NCBI RefSeq assembly: GCF_014207255.1
Contig: NZ_JACHCZ010000002.1
Location: 1,059,802 to 1,123,801 of the forward strand
From: Pseudomonas sp. JAI120
GTDB lineage: Bacteria > Pseudomonadota > Gammaproteobacteria > Pseudomonadales > Pseudomonadaceae
Direction: 5' to 3'
Length of the DNA stretch: 64,000 bases
In this document: positions 17,291 through 27,643 of the stretch, piece after piece
How the letters are laid out: each line of letters starts with the position of its first letter
How positions within the stretch are numbered: the stretch's first letter is position 1
Made by a program: the position numbers and the translations under genes
Notes under the pieces: generated by a model
What the model saw: only the letters and a program-made list of their open reading frames with translations
Databases searched by the model: none
Told to the model about the DNA's origin: nothing

Positions 17291-18621
17291 CCACGCCTTT
17301 AAAGTTAACGGAGGAGTACATATTTGCTCACGACCTTCGCGATGCTAGTGCGAAGATCTATCGTGCATCGACCAAAGCATTACTTAAACATTTCCGAACA
17401 ACTCCGATTGAGGAGATTGATCATCGCGCGGTACTGGCATGGAGAAAGAAGATTCTTGAGAATGGATTATCCAAACGAAGCTGGAACACCTATTCGAATC
17501 ATCTACGTACTGTATGGGGCTATGCAATTGAGCACGGCCTGATGACCCACACCACGATCAATCCATTCAGAAAAACAAGCGTTATTCCACCCAAGCGAGC
17601 CAGTAAGACAATCAATGGAGAAGCAATACAACGAGCTCGCAACTGGCTCACATCTCTTGTTGGGCAAGAGCGCTGTACTCAAGAGCGTACCCAGATAACA
17701 CCAGCTTGGTTCTGGCTAGCCGTTTTCGAGATGTTTTATTACACCGGTATTCGATTAAATGCCCTGCTATGCCTTCGCTACAAGGATATCGACTGGGACA
17801 ACAAGATGATCCTAGTTCGCGGTGAAACAGAGAAAACCCATCGCGAGTTTTTCCTACCCATCATGGAGGGACTTGCTCCACACCTTTGCAGAATCCTGGG
17901 AGAAGCGGAGAAGATAGGTTTTTCACCGGACGATCAGCTGTTTAACGTCAACCGATTTTCGAGGCACTATCACGGTAAGGAAATGAACATCGATCAGGTT
18001 GAGTCGATCTACCGCAAGCTCACCGATAAAATCGGCGTGCGGATGACCCCTCACCGCTTTAGGCACACCCTCGCCACGGACTTGATGAAACAACCAGAGC
18101 GGAACATTCATCTCACCAAAAGTCTGCTGAACCACTCAAATATTGCAACGACGATGAACTACATCGAAGTCGACTACGACCACATGCGTGCTGTCCTGCA
18201 CGAGAGAAGTCTGGCTCAGGGTGCTTTAAGCCGAGTTAGAAGGGTTGATGCAAGCGGTACACCACCGACTTCAGCCATTACAGCCCCTTCCGCTCAAATA
18301 AGATTGCCTTCGCGAAAAAATGCCGATCCAAAGCCCACAACGTTGCAGCCTCCACAACAACAGGCGGCTATCGAAGAGGTCATAATTGATAGACCTAGCA
18401 GATCGAGTGGCCCAAGTGCGCTTAGGAAGGCTCTTGAGTTCGCATCAGCACAACTACATAGCGGCTCAATGGAATCTGCCACAGATTCGCCATCAGATCA
18501 GATAGATCAGAATCTGTTGTTAACGCTAATGGCAAGCGGGCTAGGCGTCGGCACATTCCGGAAACGCACCCAATCTGAGCGATCGATGGGAAGCACATCG
18601 TTCTCCCGGGCGTCTCCATAG
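17287..18621 (+). CDS. Tyrosine-type site-specific integrase of the ICE
   Basis: A 444-aa tyrosine recombinase that would integrate and excise the element. All catalytic residues are visible: Arg156 (TGIRLNAL), His256 and Arg259 (TPHRFRHTL), His283 (LLNHSN) and the nucleophile Tyr292 (TTMNYIEVD). An N-terminal SAM-like DNA-binding part covers about residues 5-90. A C-terminal extension of about 140 Ser/Pro-rich residues beyond the catalytic domain is longer than in XerC/D. Its start overlaps the relaxase stop, so relaxase and integrase are translationally coupled. It lies about 170 bp from the tRNA-Pro gene, the usual arrangement for a tRNA-targeting ICE. Confidence 0.92.
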   Translation: MTTPLKLTEEYIFAHDLRDASAKIYRASTKALLKHFRTTPIEEIDHRAVLAWRKKILENGLSKRSWNTYSNHLRTVWGYAIEHGLMTHTTINPFRKTSVIPPKRASKTINGEAIQRARNWLTSLVGQERCTQERTQITPAWFWLAVFEMFYYTGIRLNALLCLRYKDIDWDNKMILVRGETEKTHREFFLPIMEGLAPHLCRILGEAEKIGFSPDDQLFNVNRFSRHYHGKEMNIDQVESIYRKLTDKIGVRMTPHRFRHTLATDLMKQPERNIHLTKSLLNHSNIATTMNYIEVDYDHMRAVLHERSLAQGALSRVRRVDASGTPPTSAITAPSAQIRLPSRKNADPKPTTLQPPQQQAAIEEVIIDRPSRSSGPSALRKALEFASAQLHSGSMESATDSPSDQIDQNLLLTLMASGLGVGTFRKRTQSERSMGSTSFSRASP

Positions 18622-18754
18622 CACGACACCTAGGTCAAGCCGCACCGCAGTAGCGAGCTCTGGATAACCAGAGGCTTTCGCGTGCTTGTCAAATAATTAG
18701 CGGACAAAATCAACCGGGATAGCAGATTCGAGGTATCTATCTGATCCACAGACG

Positions 18755-18784
18755 AAAAAAGGCGCCATAAAGGCGCCTTTTTTC
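18755..18784. terminator. Bidirectional rho-independent terminator between integrase and tRNA-Pro
   Basis: AAAAAA-GGCGCC-ATAA-AGGCGCC-TTTTTT forms a GC stem flanked by A and T runs, so it works in both directions: for the integrase on the plus strand and for the tRNA transcript on the minus strand. The rest of 18622-18754 shows no gene. Confidence 0.8.
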
Positions 18785-18792
18785 TTGAATAA

Positions 18793-18869
18793 TGGTCGGG
18801 GTAAGGGGATTCGAACTCCTGACATCCTGCTCCCAAAGCAGGCGCGCTACCGGACTGCGCTATACCCCG
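18793..18869 (-). tRNA. tRNA-Pro (anticodon TGG), copy next to the ICE integrase
   Basis: A 77-nt cloverleaf with encoded CCA (18793-18795), acceptor stem CGGGGTA/TACCCCG and anticodon loop TTTGGGA giving TGG. It differs from the copy at 19139-19215 by two bases that pair with each other at the base of the T stem (A-U here, G-C there), a compensatory change that suggests a functional gene rather than a decayed attachment remnant. Its 3' end faces the integrase, so it is a candidate attachment site. Confidence 0.92.
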
Positions 18870-18870
18870 G

Positions 18871-18898
18871 AATGTGCAGCGGAAAACCGATGCACATT
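18871..18898. repeat. Strong hairpin just upstream of the ICE-proximal tRNA-Pro
   Basis: AATGTGCA (18871-18878) and TGCACATT (18891-18898) are perfect inverted repeats. The inner CGG/CCG pairs around AAAA extend the stem almost to 12 bp. It begins 1 bp beyond the tRNA 5' end. It could be an integrase or excisionase site or a processing/attenuation hairpin in the tRNA transcript. Confidence 0.5.
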
Positions 18899-18998
18899 GA
18901 CATCATTACGAAGCGAAACTAATGTTCGCCTCAGACGGCTGCATGTCTATGGCGATATCTAAGTGCTGTAACACTTTCCAAAACCGTAAAACCGCCTT

Positions 18999-19021
18999 GA
19001 TCAGAGCTTCAACCTCTGATC
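18999..19021. repeat. Perfect 8-bp inverted repeat between tRNA-Lys and the distal tRNA-Pro
   Basis: GATCAGAG (18999-19006) and CTCTGATC (19014-19021) enclose a 7-nt loop. On the tRNA transcript it lies about 37 nt after tRNA-Lys and is followed by a moderately U-rich stretch, so it could be a weak terminator. The 188-bp spacer 18870-19057 that contains it holds no gene. Confidence 0.45.
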
Positions 19022-19057
19022 CTAAGATTTGATTCCAGCGCTAACTGGTCTCAAAAA

Positions 19058-19133
19058 TGGTGGGTCGTGTGGGATTCGAACCTACGACCAATTGGTTAAA
19101 AGCCAACTGCTCTACCAACTGAGCTAACGACCC
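19058..19133 (-). tRNA. tRNA-Lys (anticodon TTT)
   Basis: A 76-nt cloverleaf with encoded CCA (19058-19060), acceptor stem GGGTCGT/ACGACCC and anticodon loop CTTTTAA. In P. aeruginosa the tRNA-Lys at the equivalent place beside clpB is a known attachment site of PAPI-1/pKLC102-type elements, so this gene is an alternative ICE target. Confidence 0.95.
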
Positions 19134-19138
19134 AAATA

Positions 19139-19215
19139 TGGTCGGGGTAGGGGGATTCGAACTCCCGACATCCTGCTCCCAAAGCAGGCGCGCTACCGGA
19201 CTGCGCTATACCCCG
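19139..19215 (-). tRNA. tRNA-Pro (anticodon TGG), cluster copy
   Basis: A 77-nt cloverleaf with encoded CCA and anticodon TGG, nearly identical to the copy at 18793-18869. It is spaced 5 bp from tRNA-Lys and 9 bp from tRNA-Asn, so these three form one tight tRNA operon. Confidence 0.95.
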
Positions 19216-19224
19216 GTTTGAAAT

Positions 19225-19300
19225 TGGCTCCGTGACCAGGACTCGAACCTGGGACCCAATGATTAACAGTCATTTGCTCTACCGACTGAGCTATCACGGA
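19225..19300 (-). tRNA. tRNA-Asn (anticodon GTT)
   Basis: A 76-nt cloverleaf with encoded CCA (19225-19227), acceptor stem TCCGTGA/TCACGGA and anticodon loop CTGTTAA. It is the first gene of the minus-strand tRNA operon, about 90 bp downstream of the promoter at 19391-19418. Confidence 0.95.
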
Positions 19301-19390
19301 ACTACATATTTCAAAGTACAACTTTTACTGCTGTGTAACCTTCTCTTCGACCCTGTCCGTATCGCTACGTTAGCGTCTCTGAGGCGCGCT

Positions 19391-19418
19391 ATTCTACAAT
19401 CTTAAAAACCCCTGTCAA
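19391..19418 (-). promoter_or_regulatory. Promoter of the tRNA Asn-Pro-Lys operon
   Basis: On the minus strand a consensus -35 TTGACA (19413-19418) and a -10 TAGAAT (19391-19396) are separated by 16 bp. A GC-rich discriminator (GCGCGCC) follows, as expected for a stable-RNA promoter under stringent control. Confidence 0.82.
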
Positions 19419-19550
19419 CCCTTTAAATTGCTTTTAAGACAATGATTTGCGCTTCTTTCTGATTTCTTCTTGGGGAGAAGAAACCCGTGGGCTGACGTTG
19501 CTGCGGGGCGCACTTTACAAGCCTTTGCCTTACAGTTCAACGCCCTATCG

Positions 19551-19580
19551 AAAAAAAAGGCCCTGGGATGCAGGGCCTTC
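19551..19580 (-). terminator. Terminator of the clpB operon
   Basis: On the minus strand AAGGCCCTG-CATC-CCAGGGCC is followed by eight T residues, about 25 bp after the clpB stop. It is a classic intrinsic terminator. Confidence 0.88.
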
Positions 19581-19603
19581 TCTTATTGCAGTGCAATTCG
19601 GGC

Positions 19604-22168
<2,565 letters not shown>

Positions 22169-22240
22169 TAGTCACCTTCCTTTTGAGCAGGCCGGAGCTA
22201 TAAAACATCCTGAATGAAGAAACCTGCCAGATACCCTTAT

Positions 22241-22268
22241 AGATGGGGTGGATTCTGGAAGATTCAAG
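22241..22268 (-). promoter_or_regulatory. Sigma-32 (RpoH) heat-shock promoter of clpB
   Basis: On the minus strand CTTGAA (22263-22268), a 14-bp spacer and CCCCATCT (22241-22248) match the sigma-32 consensus (CTTGAA, N13-15, CCCCATNT) almost perfectly, about 75 bp upstream of the clpB ATG. It allows heat induction of clpB independently of rluD-pgeF. Confidence 0.85.
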
Positions 22269-22314
22269 CAAGCGGCGGTTGATATGGATCAGCATTGACC
22301 CAGATCAGCAGAGT

Positions 22315-23040
22315 CTAGCGTTCAAGCCAGATAAGGGAGGCAAAACGTCCGGTGCGGGGGCTGCGCCGGTACGAAAAGAAGCGTGGATCGGTCACGGTGC
22401 AGAAGCCACCACCATAAACAGCAGTGACGCCACGCGCAGCAAGGCGCAGGCGGGCCAACTGATAGATATCGGCCATGAATTTGCCGGGATTGCGGCTTGG
22501 TACAAAGGCTTCGACCGTTGTCGGCAGTTGCTGAATGAAGGCTTCACGCACTTCGGGGCCGACTTCAAAGGCTTGCGGGCCAATCGCCGGGCCCAGCCAG
22601 ACCAGTACGTCGGCAGGCTCGGCATCCAGGCGTTCAAAAGCGGCTTCCAACACACCAGCCGCCAGCCCACGCCAACCGGCATGGGCTGCCGCGACACGGG
22701 TGCCGGCACGATTGCAGAACAACGCAGGCAGGCAATCGGCGGTCATCGCGGTGCAGGCTATGCCAGGGGTGCTGCTCCAGCTGCCGTCGGCTTTGGCGGT
22801 GCGGCCAGGGTCGGCCTCAACCACATCCACGCCATGAACTTGGCGCAGCCAGGCCGGCTGAATATCGAAGGCTTCGGTAAGGCGACGACGATTCTCAAGG
22901 ACGGCCTCAAGGCTGTCCTCAACGTGATCGCCCAGGTTAAGGCTGTCGAACGGCGCCAGGCTGACGCCGCCCGTACGAGTAGTCACACAGGCTTTCACCC
23001 CGACAGGCGCGGGCCAGTCAGGAATCAGCCAGTTGTTCAC
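22315..23040 (-). CDS. pgeF: PgeF/YfiH peptidoglycan editing factor (multicopper-like oxidoreductase fold)
   Basis: A 241-aa protein of the YfiH/DUF152 family, implicated in correcting wrongly incorporated amino acids in peptidoglycan precursors; members also show laccase or nucleoside phosphorylase activity. Metal-site motifs are visible: RQVHGVDV, TADCLP and AAHAGWRGLAAG. It overlaps the rluD stop by ATGA and lies upstream of clpB, a conserved Pseudomonas order. Confidence 0.92.
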   Translation of the reverse strand: MNNWLIPDWPAPVGVKACVTTRTGGVSLAPFDSLNLGDHVEDSLEAVLENRRRLTEAFDIQPAWLRQVHGVDVVEADPGRTAKADGSWSSTPGIACTAMTADCLPALFCNRAGTRVAAAHAGWRGLAAGVLEAAFERLDAEPADVLVWLGPAIGPQAFEVGPEVREAFIQQLPTTVEAFVPSRNPGKFMADIYQLARLRLAARGVTAVYGGGFCTVTDPRFFSYRRSPRTGRFASLIWLER

Positions 23041-23999
23041 CCGACAAACGCCTCGCGATCCTGCTTGAGCAGCGACAGCAGCCAGACAAAATCGTCTGGA
23101 AGTGGCGATTCCCAGCTCATGCGCTTACCGCTCGTCGGATGGTCCAGCTCCAGGAAACGTGCATGCAAGGCCTGGCGCGGGAACGTCTTGAGCGATTCGA
23201 CCATGGTCTGGCTCGCCGCAGGCGGAATGCGGAAGCGGCCACCGTAGGCAGGATCGCCTACCAACGGGAAGTTGATATGGGCCATATGCACGCGAATCTG
23301 GTGGGTACGACCGGTTTCCAGCTTGACCCGCACATGGGTGTGGGACCGAAAACGCTCCAGCACGCGGTAGTGGCTCACCGCCTGCTTGCCGCCTTCCATC
23401 ACCGCCATACGCTGGCGCTGCTGGCCGTGGCGACCGATCGGGGCGTTGATCTTGCCACCCGCCACGACCACGCCGATCACGATGCACTCGTAGATACGGC
23501 TGACGCTGCGGCTCTGCAATTGCGTCACCAGTTGCGTCTGGGCCTGAATGGTCTTGGCCACCACCATCAAGCCGGTGGTGTCTTTGTCCAGACGGTGCAC
23601 GATGCCGCAACGCGGCACGTTGATAATGTCCGGGATGTGGTGCAGGAGGGCATTGAGCAAAGTGCCATCAGCGTGCCCGGCCGCCGGGTGAACCACCAGG
23701 CCTGCGGGTTTGTTGATGACCAGGATGTCGTCGTCTTCATAGACGATATCCAGCTCGATGTCCTGGGCGACCCATTCTCCCTGGGCTTCCTGCTCGGCAG
23801 TCAGCTCAAGAATCGCACCACCATGGACTGTGTCTCGCGGGCGGATAACCGCTCCATCCACAGTCAGGCGGCCGTCTTTGATCCAGGCGGAAAGGCGCGA
23901 GCGCGAGTGCTCAGCGAATAATTGTGCGGCGACTTGATCGAGGCGTTGGCCGCCCAATTCGGACGGCACCTCTGCGCGAAGTTCAATTTTATCGGACAT
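23037..23999 (-). CDS. rluD: RluD 23S rRNA pseudouridine synthase
   Basis: A 320-aa enzyme that forms pseudouridines in helix 69 of 23S rRNA. An N-terminal S4 domain (about residues 15-75) precedes the catalytic domain with the signature HRLDKDTTGLMV carrying the catalytic Asp, and ETGRTHQIRVH. It is first of the rluD-pgeF-clpB group and divergent from bamD, an arrangement conserved in gammaproteobacteria. Confidence 0.97.
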   Translation of the reverse strand: MSDKIELRAEVPSELGGQRLDQVAAQLFAEHSRSRLSAWIKDGRLTVDGAVIRPRDTVHGGAILELTAEQEAQGEWVAQDIELDIVYEDDDILVINKPAGLVVHPAAGHADGTLLNALLHHIPDIINVPRCGIVHRLDKDTTGLMVVAKTIQAQTQLVTQLQSRSVSRIYECIVIGVVVAGGKINAPIGRHGQQRQRMAVMEGGKQAVSHYRVLERFRSHTHVRVKLETGRTHQIRVHMAHINFPLVGDPAYGGRFRIPPAASQTMVESLKTFPRQALHARFLELDHPTSGKRMSWESPLPDDFVWLLSLLKQDREAFVG

Positions 24000-24148
24000 G
24001 CTCAGACTAGGCGTGGCACAGCCTTTGGTTTCGGCTGCGCGCTTGTGGTTAAATACGGCGTCTTTTGCCCCGAGGCTTTCAACGGGGCGCTCATCATAAC
24101 AGGACGGCCCCGCCCAAGACAGCGGCCGTCATAGGGACGCAAGCCGCC

Positions 24149-25174
24149 ATGCAAGTGAAACACCTGCTGCTGATCGCCATCCTCGCCATGACTGCTGCTT
24201 GCTCGTCAACAAAGGAAGTCGTCGACGAAAACCTGAGCGAAGTCGAGCTGTACCAACTGGCACAGAAAGACTTGGACAATAATAGCTACACCAGCGCCAC
24301 AGCGAAGCTGAAGGCACTGGAGTCGCGTTATCCGTTCGGGCGCTACGCCGACCAGGCCCAGCTTGAGCTGATCTACGCCAACTACAAGAACGCCGAGCCG
24401 GAAGCGGCCAAGTCCGCCGCCGAGCGTTTCATCCGCCTGCACCCGCAGCACCCGAACGTGGACTACGCCTACTATTTGAAGGGCCTGACCTCGTTCGACC
24501 AGGATGTTGGCCTGCTGGCGCGCTTCCTGCCGCTGGACATGACCAAGCGCGACCCGGGCGCCGCCCGCGACTCCTACAACGAGTTCGCCCAGCTGACCAG
24601 CCGCTATCCAAACAGCCGCTACGCACCGGATGCCAAGCAGCGCATGATCTACCTGCGCAACCTGCTGGCGTCCTACGAAATCCACGTGGCCCACTACTAC
24701 CTGACCCGTCAGGCTTATGTAGCCGCAGCCAACCGTGGTCGTTATGTCGTAGAAAACTTCCAGGAAACGCCGTCCGTGGGTGACGGCCTGGCGGTGATGA
24801 CCGAGGCTTACCAGCGTCTGCACCTGGACGAGCTGGCCAACACCAGCCTGGAAACCCTGAAGCTCAACTACCCTGATCACCCGAGCCTGAAAGACGGCCA
24901 GTTCGTGCCTCAGGTTGCCGAAGCGGACAACCGTTCGTGGCTGAGCAAGTACACCCTGGGCCTGATCGAATCGCGTCCACCGTTGCCGCCGGGTGAAACC
25001 CGCGCCAACCAGGACGTGATCAAGCAGTTCCAGGATGCCAAGGAAGCAATTCCTTCGGACCTCAAGCCGCATGACGAGAACGGCGACGTGATCGAGGAAG
25101 AAGAGCCGCAGGCCCTGGGCAACAACCAGGACCGCTCGTGGTTCAGCTACATGACCTTCGGTGTGTTCGACTGA
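24149..25174 (+). CDS. bamD: BamD outer-membrane assembly lipoprotein
   Basis: A 341-aa lipoprotein of the BAM complex, which folds beta-barrel proteins into the outer membrane. ATG 24149 gives the signal [18 protein letters not shown] with Cys18 as the lipidated residue; the open frame upstream to 24065 is not needed. TPR-like repeats are seen ([31 protein letters not shown]). The C-terminus has an acidic extension. It is divergent from rluD and ends at a strong terminator. Confidence 0.96.
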   Translation: MQVKHLLLIAILAMTAACSSTKEVVDENLSEVELYQLAQKDLDNNSYTSATAKLKALESRYPFGRYADQAQLELIYANYKNAEPEAAKSAAERFIRLHPQHPNVDYAYYLKGLTSFDQDVGLLARFLPLDMTKRDPGAARDSYNEFAQLTSRYPNSRYAPDAKQRMIYLRNLLASYEIHVAHYYLTRQAYVAAANRGRYVVENFQETPSVGDGLAVMTEAYQRLHLDELANTSLETLKLNYPDHPSLKDGQFVPQVAEADNRSWLSKYTLGLIESRPPLPPGETRANQDVIKQFQDAKEAIPSDLKPHDENGDVIEEEEPQALGNNQDRSWFSYMTFGVFD

Positions 25175-25191
25175 GTCTGTCGACGCAACGC

Positions 25192-25222
25192 AAAAAAGGA
25201 GCCCCGAGGGGCTCCTTTTTTA
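25192..25222 (+). terminator. Terminator of bamD
   Basis: AAAAAAGGAGCCCC-GAG-GGGCTCC followed by TTTTTTT, starting 18 bp after the bamD stop. Confidence 0.92.
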
Positions 25223-25300
25223 TGGGTTAGCATTATTGCGCTGTGCGCCTGCCACGTCCTTGGCTAAACTGGCGCATTACTTATCGAGAATCCGCCCATC

Positions 25301-25534
25301 ATGCTTCGTCTTCTGTTCTGGATTGCCGTTATTGCTGCCGCGGTATGGTTCTGGCGCAAATTCAAAAGCCCGACCGCCAGGCAGCAACGCACCAGCGAGC
25401 CCGGTGCAGCATTGATGGTGCGTTGTGCACACTGCGGCGTGCACTTGCCACAGGATCGCGCTCTGAGTTCGCGCCAGGAGTGGTATTGCACCCAGGCGCA
25501 TCTGGAGCAAGGACCGAAATCTATCCAGCGTTGA
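25301..25534 (+). CDS. PP0621-family small membrane protein
   Basis: A 77-aa protein with one N-terminal helix (LLFWIAVIAAAVWFW) and a possible metal-binding C-terminus with CAHC and a further Cys/His (WYCTQAH). This matches the PP0621 family of pseudomonads, which in P. putida also lies beside bamD. Function unknown. In P. aeruginosa the pilS-pilR pair occupies this interval; it is absent here. The 3' end overlaps the convergent thiO gene by 14 bp. Confidence 0.82.
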   Translation: MLRLLFWIAVIAAAVWFWRKFKSPTARQQRTSEPGAALMVRCAHCGVHLPQDRALSSRQEWYCTQAHLEQGPKSIQR

Positions 25535-26633
25535 TCCGACCTTCAGGGGCATAGGGTGCCGGGTCGATAATCGGAGCACGTTCCAGTAGCAAATCGACAA
25601 ATAACTGGCACGATGCCGGCGCCAGGACCAACCCGTTGCGGTAATGACCGCAGTTGAGCCACAGCCCTTTAAAACCGGGGACCCGGCCGATATAGGGGAT
25701 GCCTTCCGGCGAGCCGGGCCGCAAGCCGGCCCAATGCCCCACCACTTCGGCGTCGGCCAGGGCTGGAATCAGTTCCACAGCCGAGGCCTTGAGGCTTTCC
25801 AGCGCGGTGTCGGTAGGCGTCTTGTCGAACCCCTCATGTTCCAGCGTGCTGCCGATGAGAATGTGTCCGTCACGCCGAGGGATCGCATAACGCCCTTTGG
25901 CCAGGACCATGCTCGACAGGAAGTCCGAGGCGCACTTGTACAAAATCATCTGCCCCTTGACCGGTTCCACCGGCAGCGCCAGTCCCAACGTGGCGAGCAA
26001 CTCACCGCTCCACGCCCCCGCTGCAAGCACCACTTGATCCCCCAGAATCGGCCCCTCTGCCGTATCCACGCCAACGACATTGCCGCCGTCCAGAATAAAA
26101 CCGGTCACTTCACACTGTTCGTGAACGGTCACGGCAGGCAGCGCCAATAGCGCGGCCTTCAGGGATTTGACCAGGCGCGGATTGCGCACGTTGGCCACGT
26201 TGGCCATGTAGATTGCCTGGGAATACCCACCGCCCAGAACAGGGACAGCATCATGGGCGCCAGATACATTCACTTTGCTCAGGGGCCGGCCTTCACGGGC
26301 CGCCCAGTCCAGTGCCTCGGTTTCGTCGTCCAGGTCCAGCCAGTACAAGCCCGTGGTATGAACCTCCGGGTCGACACCGGTAGCGGCAAACAGCCGATCA
26401 GCCAGTTGCGGATAAAAGTCCTGGGACCAATGGGCCAACGCTGTGACCGCCGGGCTGTAGCGCCACGGATAGAGTGGCGACACAATGCCCCCGCCCGCCC
26501 ATGACGACTCCTGCCCGACACCGGCGCGCTCCAGCAGGGTTACAGCCTGCCCCTGGGTCGCCAGATTAAACGCCGTCAACAAGCCGATGACTCCGCCACC
26601 GACAATCACCACTTGCTGTTGCTTAGCCATCAT
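25521..26633 (-). CDS. thiO: Glycine oxidase ThiO
   Basis: A 370-aa FAD-dependent oxidase of the DAO family that converts glycine to iminoglycine for thiamine thiazole synthesis. The Rossmann motif VVIVGGGVIGLLTA lies at the N-terminus, and the C-terminal GLRPGSPEGIPYIGRVPGFKG is characteristic. I start at ATG 26633 (ATG 26630 is nearly equivalent), because the open frame to 26708 runs back into pilE without a ribosome-binding site. Confidence 0.93.
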   Translation of the reverse strand: MMAKQQQVVIVGGGVIGLLTAFNLATQGQAVTLLERAGVGQESSWAGGGIVSPLYPWRYSPAVTALAHWSQDFYPQLADRLFAATGVDPEVHTTGLYWLDLDDETEALDWAAREGRPLSKVNVSGAHDAVPVLGGGYSQAIYMANVANVRNPRLVKSLKAALLALPAVTVHEQCEVTGFILDGGNVVGVDTAEGPILGDQVVLAAGAWSGELLATLGLALPVEPVKGQMILYKCASDFLSSMVLAKGRYAIPRRDGHILIGSTLEHEGFDKTPTDTALESLKASAVELIPALADAEVVGHWAGLRPGSPEGIPYIGRVPGFKGLWLNCGHYRNGLVLAPASCQLFVDLLLERAPIIDPAPYAPEGRINAG

Positions 26634-26692
26634 TTGATCCAGCCGATAAATAGGAAAACGCGCACCCGGCGCCCAATCATCCAGCACCCCCA

Positions 26693-27094
26693 TCATTGCC
26701 CCCAGCATATCTGGCGCGACATTTCAGGTGCAGCACCCGGATTGCCACGCGCACCAGTGCTGCCCAAGCTGAAGTCACCGCAAGGGTCGCCAGCCATCAC
26801 CGAGTCAGCACCCGGCGTAGCGACCAGGTAGAAATCCTGAGGGTTCAACGCTGCGGTGATTCTATAGCGATGATTGCCCGTACTGACGCCGCTTGCGTCA
26901 ATAAAAGTGCCGCTCCTCACATAAAAGCGCTCCAGATGCTGAGCTTGCTCAGTCAGCAGCGCGACAATTTCCGCGCGATAGACCTTTTTCACATGGCCGG
27001 TGTACCCGGGATAAGCGATTCCGGCCAGAAATGCGATGATCGCCACGGCGATCAATAACTCGATCAGGGTAAAGCCCTCGCTGTCCTTGCCCAT
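26693..27094 (-). CDS. pilE: Type IV minor pilin PilE-like
   Basis: A 133-aa prepilin with the PilD cleavage site [15 protein letters not shown] after a 7-residue leader, the N-terminal helix, and a globular domain ending with a pair of cysteines (DPCGDF, QICWG). I chose ATG 27094, behind GGAG, to give the short leader. It is last in the minor pilin group pilV-pilW-pilX-pilE. In P. aeruginosa pilY1 and pilY2 lie between pilX and pilE; here the gap is 11 bp. Confidence 0.87.
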   Translation of the reverse strand: MGKDSEGFTLIELLIAVAIIAFLAGIAYPGYTGHVKKVYRAEIVALLTEQAQHLERFYVRSGTFIDASGVSTGNHRYRITAALNPQDFYLVATPGADSVMAGDPCGDFSLGSTGARGNPGAAPEMSRQICWGQ

Positions 27095-27105
27095 TCCAAT
27101 GCTCC

Positions 27106-27633
27106 TTATTGAAGTTGCCGCCACGAAACCCGCCGAAACCGCGAGCCACTTTCCTCCTCCACCCGCGCATACACGCTCTCCAATACCGTGCGCGATTGGC
27201 CACTGAGCCCGACCGCTGTTATCCGGTACAACGTCGCCAGGGTTTGCGGCGGCACATGCGGCAGCCCTACAGCCGGCCCCAGGGATTGAATACCGTAGAG
27301 CCCACCCTTGATGGCAACCCAGTTAACCGATGACACAGGATGGGGCCCGGCACCCACCACCGAAAACGCTTCATCCGGTGGCCCGCAGGCAGCGATCGAC
27401 GGGCACTGCGGCAAAGCCGCCCCCTTTCGCCTCACACCTTGCTCTCCAAGCCTCAAACCACTTTCTGCAGTTTGCAGCGACTGGTTGCGGTGCCACAGGC
27501 TGCCTGCGATCTTTTGCTGGGTTATCGCCCCCTCTATGGAAGACAGGCCGATCACCGACAACAGCAGCAAAAACACCAGGCTTATCAGCAGGACCATTCC
27601 CCGCTGCCGCAACAAAACACCTTCCGCCTGCAT
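27106..27633 (-). CDS. pilX: Type IV pilus minor pilin PilX-like
   Basis: A 175-aa protein with the PilX_N signature GMVLLISLVFLLLLSVIG followed by TQQKIAGSLWHRNQSLQTAESGL. PilX is a minor pilin that helps prime pilus assembly. ATG 27633 has GGAGG at 5 nt spacing; ATG 27636 is also possible. It overlaps or abuts pilW upstream and pilE downstream, consistent with one operon. Confidence 0.85.
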   Translation of the reverse strand: MQAEGVLLRQRGMVLLISLVFLLLLSVIGLSSIEGAITQQKIAGSLWHRNQSLQTAESGLRLGEQGVRRKGAALPQCPSIAACGPPDEAFSVVGAGPHPVSSVNWVAIKGGLYGIQSLGPAVGLPHVPPQTLATLYRITAVGLSGQSRTVLESVYARVEEESGSRFRRVSWRQLQ

Positions 27634-27643
27634 CATGGCCTCC

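Larger units (their letters stand above)
1..18792. mobile_element. Distal part of an integrative and conjugative element (PFGI-1/PAPI-1/ICEclc type)
   Basis: This stretch holds a collinear set of ICE mating-pair genes, a MobH-type relaxase and a tyrosine integrase that ends about 170 bp from a tRNA-Pro gene. The gene order (TraA-, L-, E-, K-, B-, V-, C-, then TrbC/W-, U-, H-, G-like) parallels the F plasmid transfer region and is known from the PFL_47xx families of Pf-5 island PFGI-1. The base composition looks more AT-rich and codon use more relaxed than in the chromosomal genes to the right. Only one end is in the window, so total size, cargo and attL cannot be stated. The exact right boundary is uncertain: the tRNA-Pro 3' end (18793) or the tRNA-Lys 3' end (19058). 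Confidence 0.88.

Noticed and set aside
18793-18869. tRNA-Pro next to the integrase as a broken attachment remnant
   Set aside because: The cloverleaf is complete with encoded CCA, and the two differences from the other copy are compensatory, so it is called an intact tRNA.
26634-26708. N-terminal extension of thiO (25 extra residues)
   Set aside because: It overlaps the end of pilE, lacks a ribosome-binding site and precedes the FAD motif by more than the family norm.
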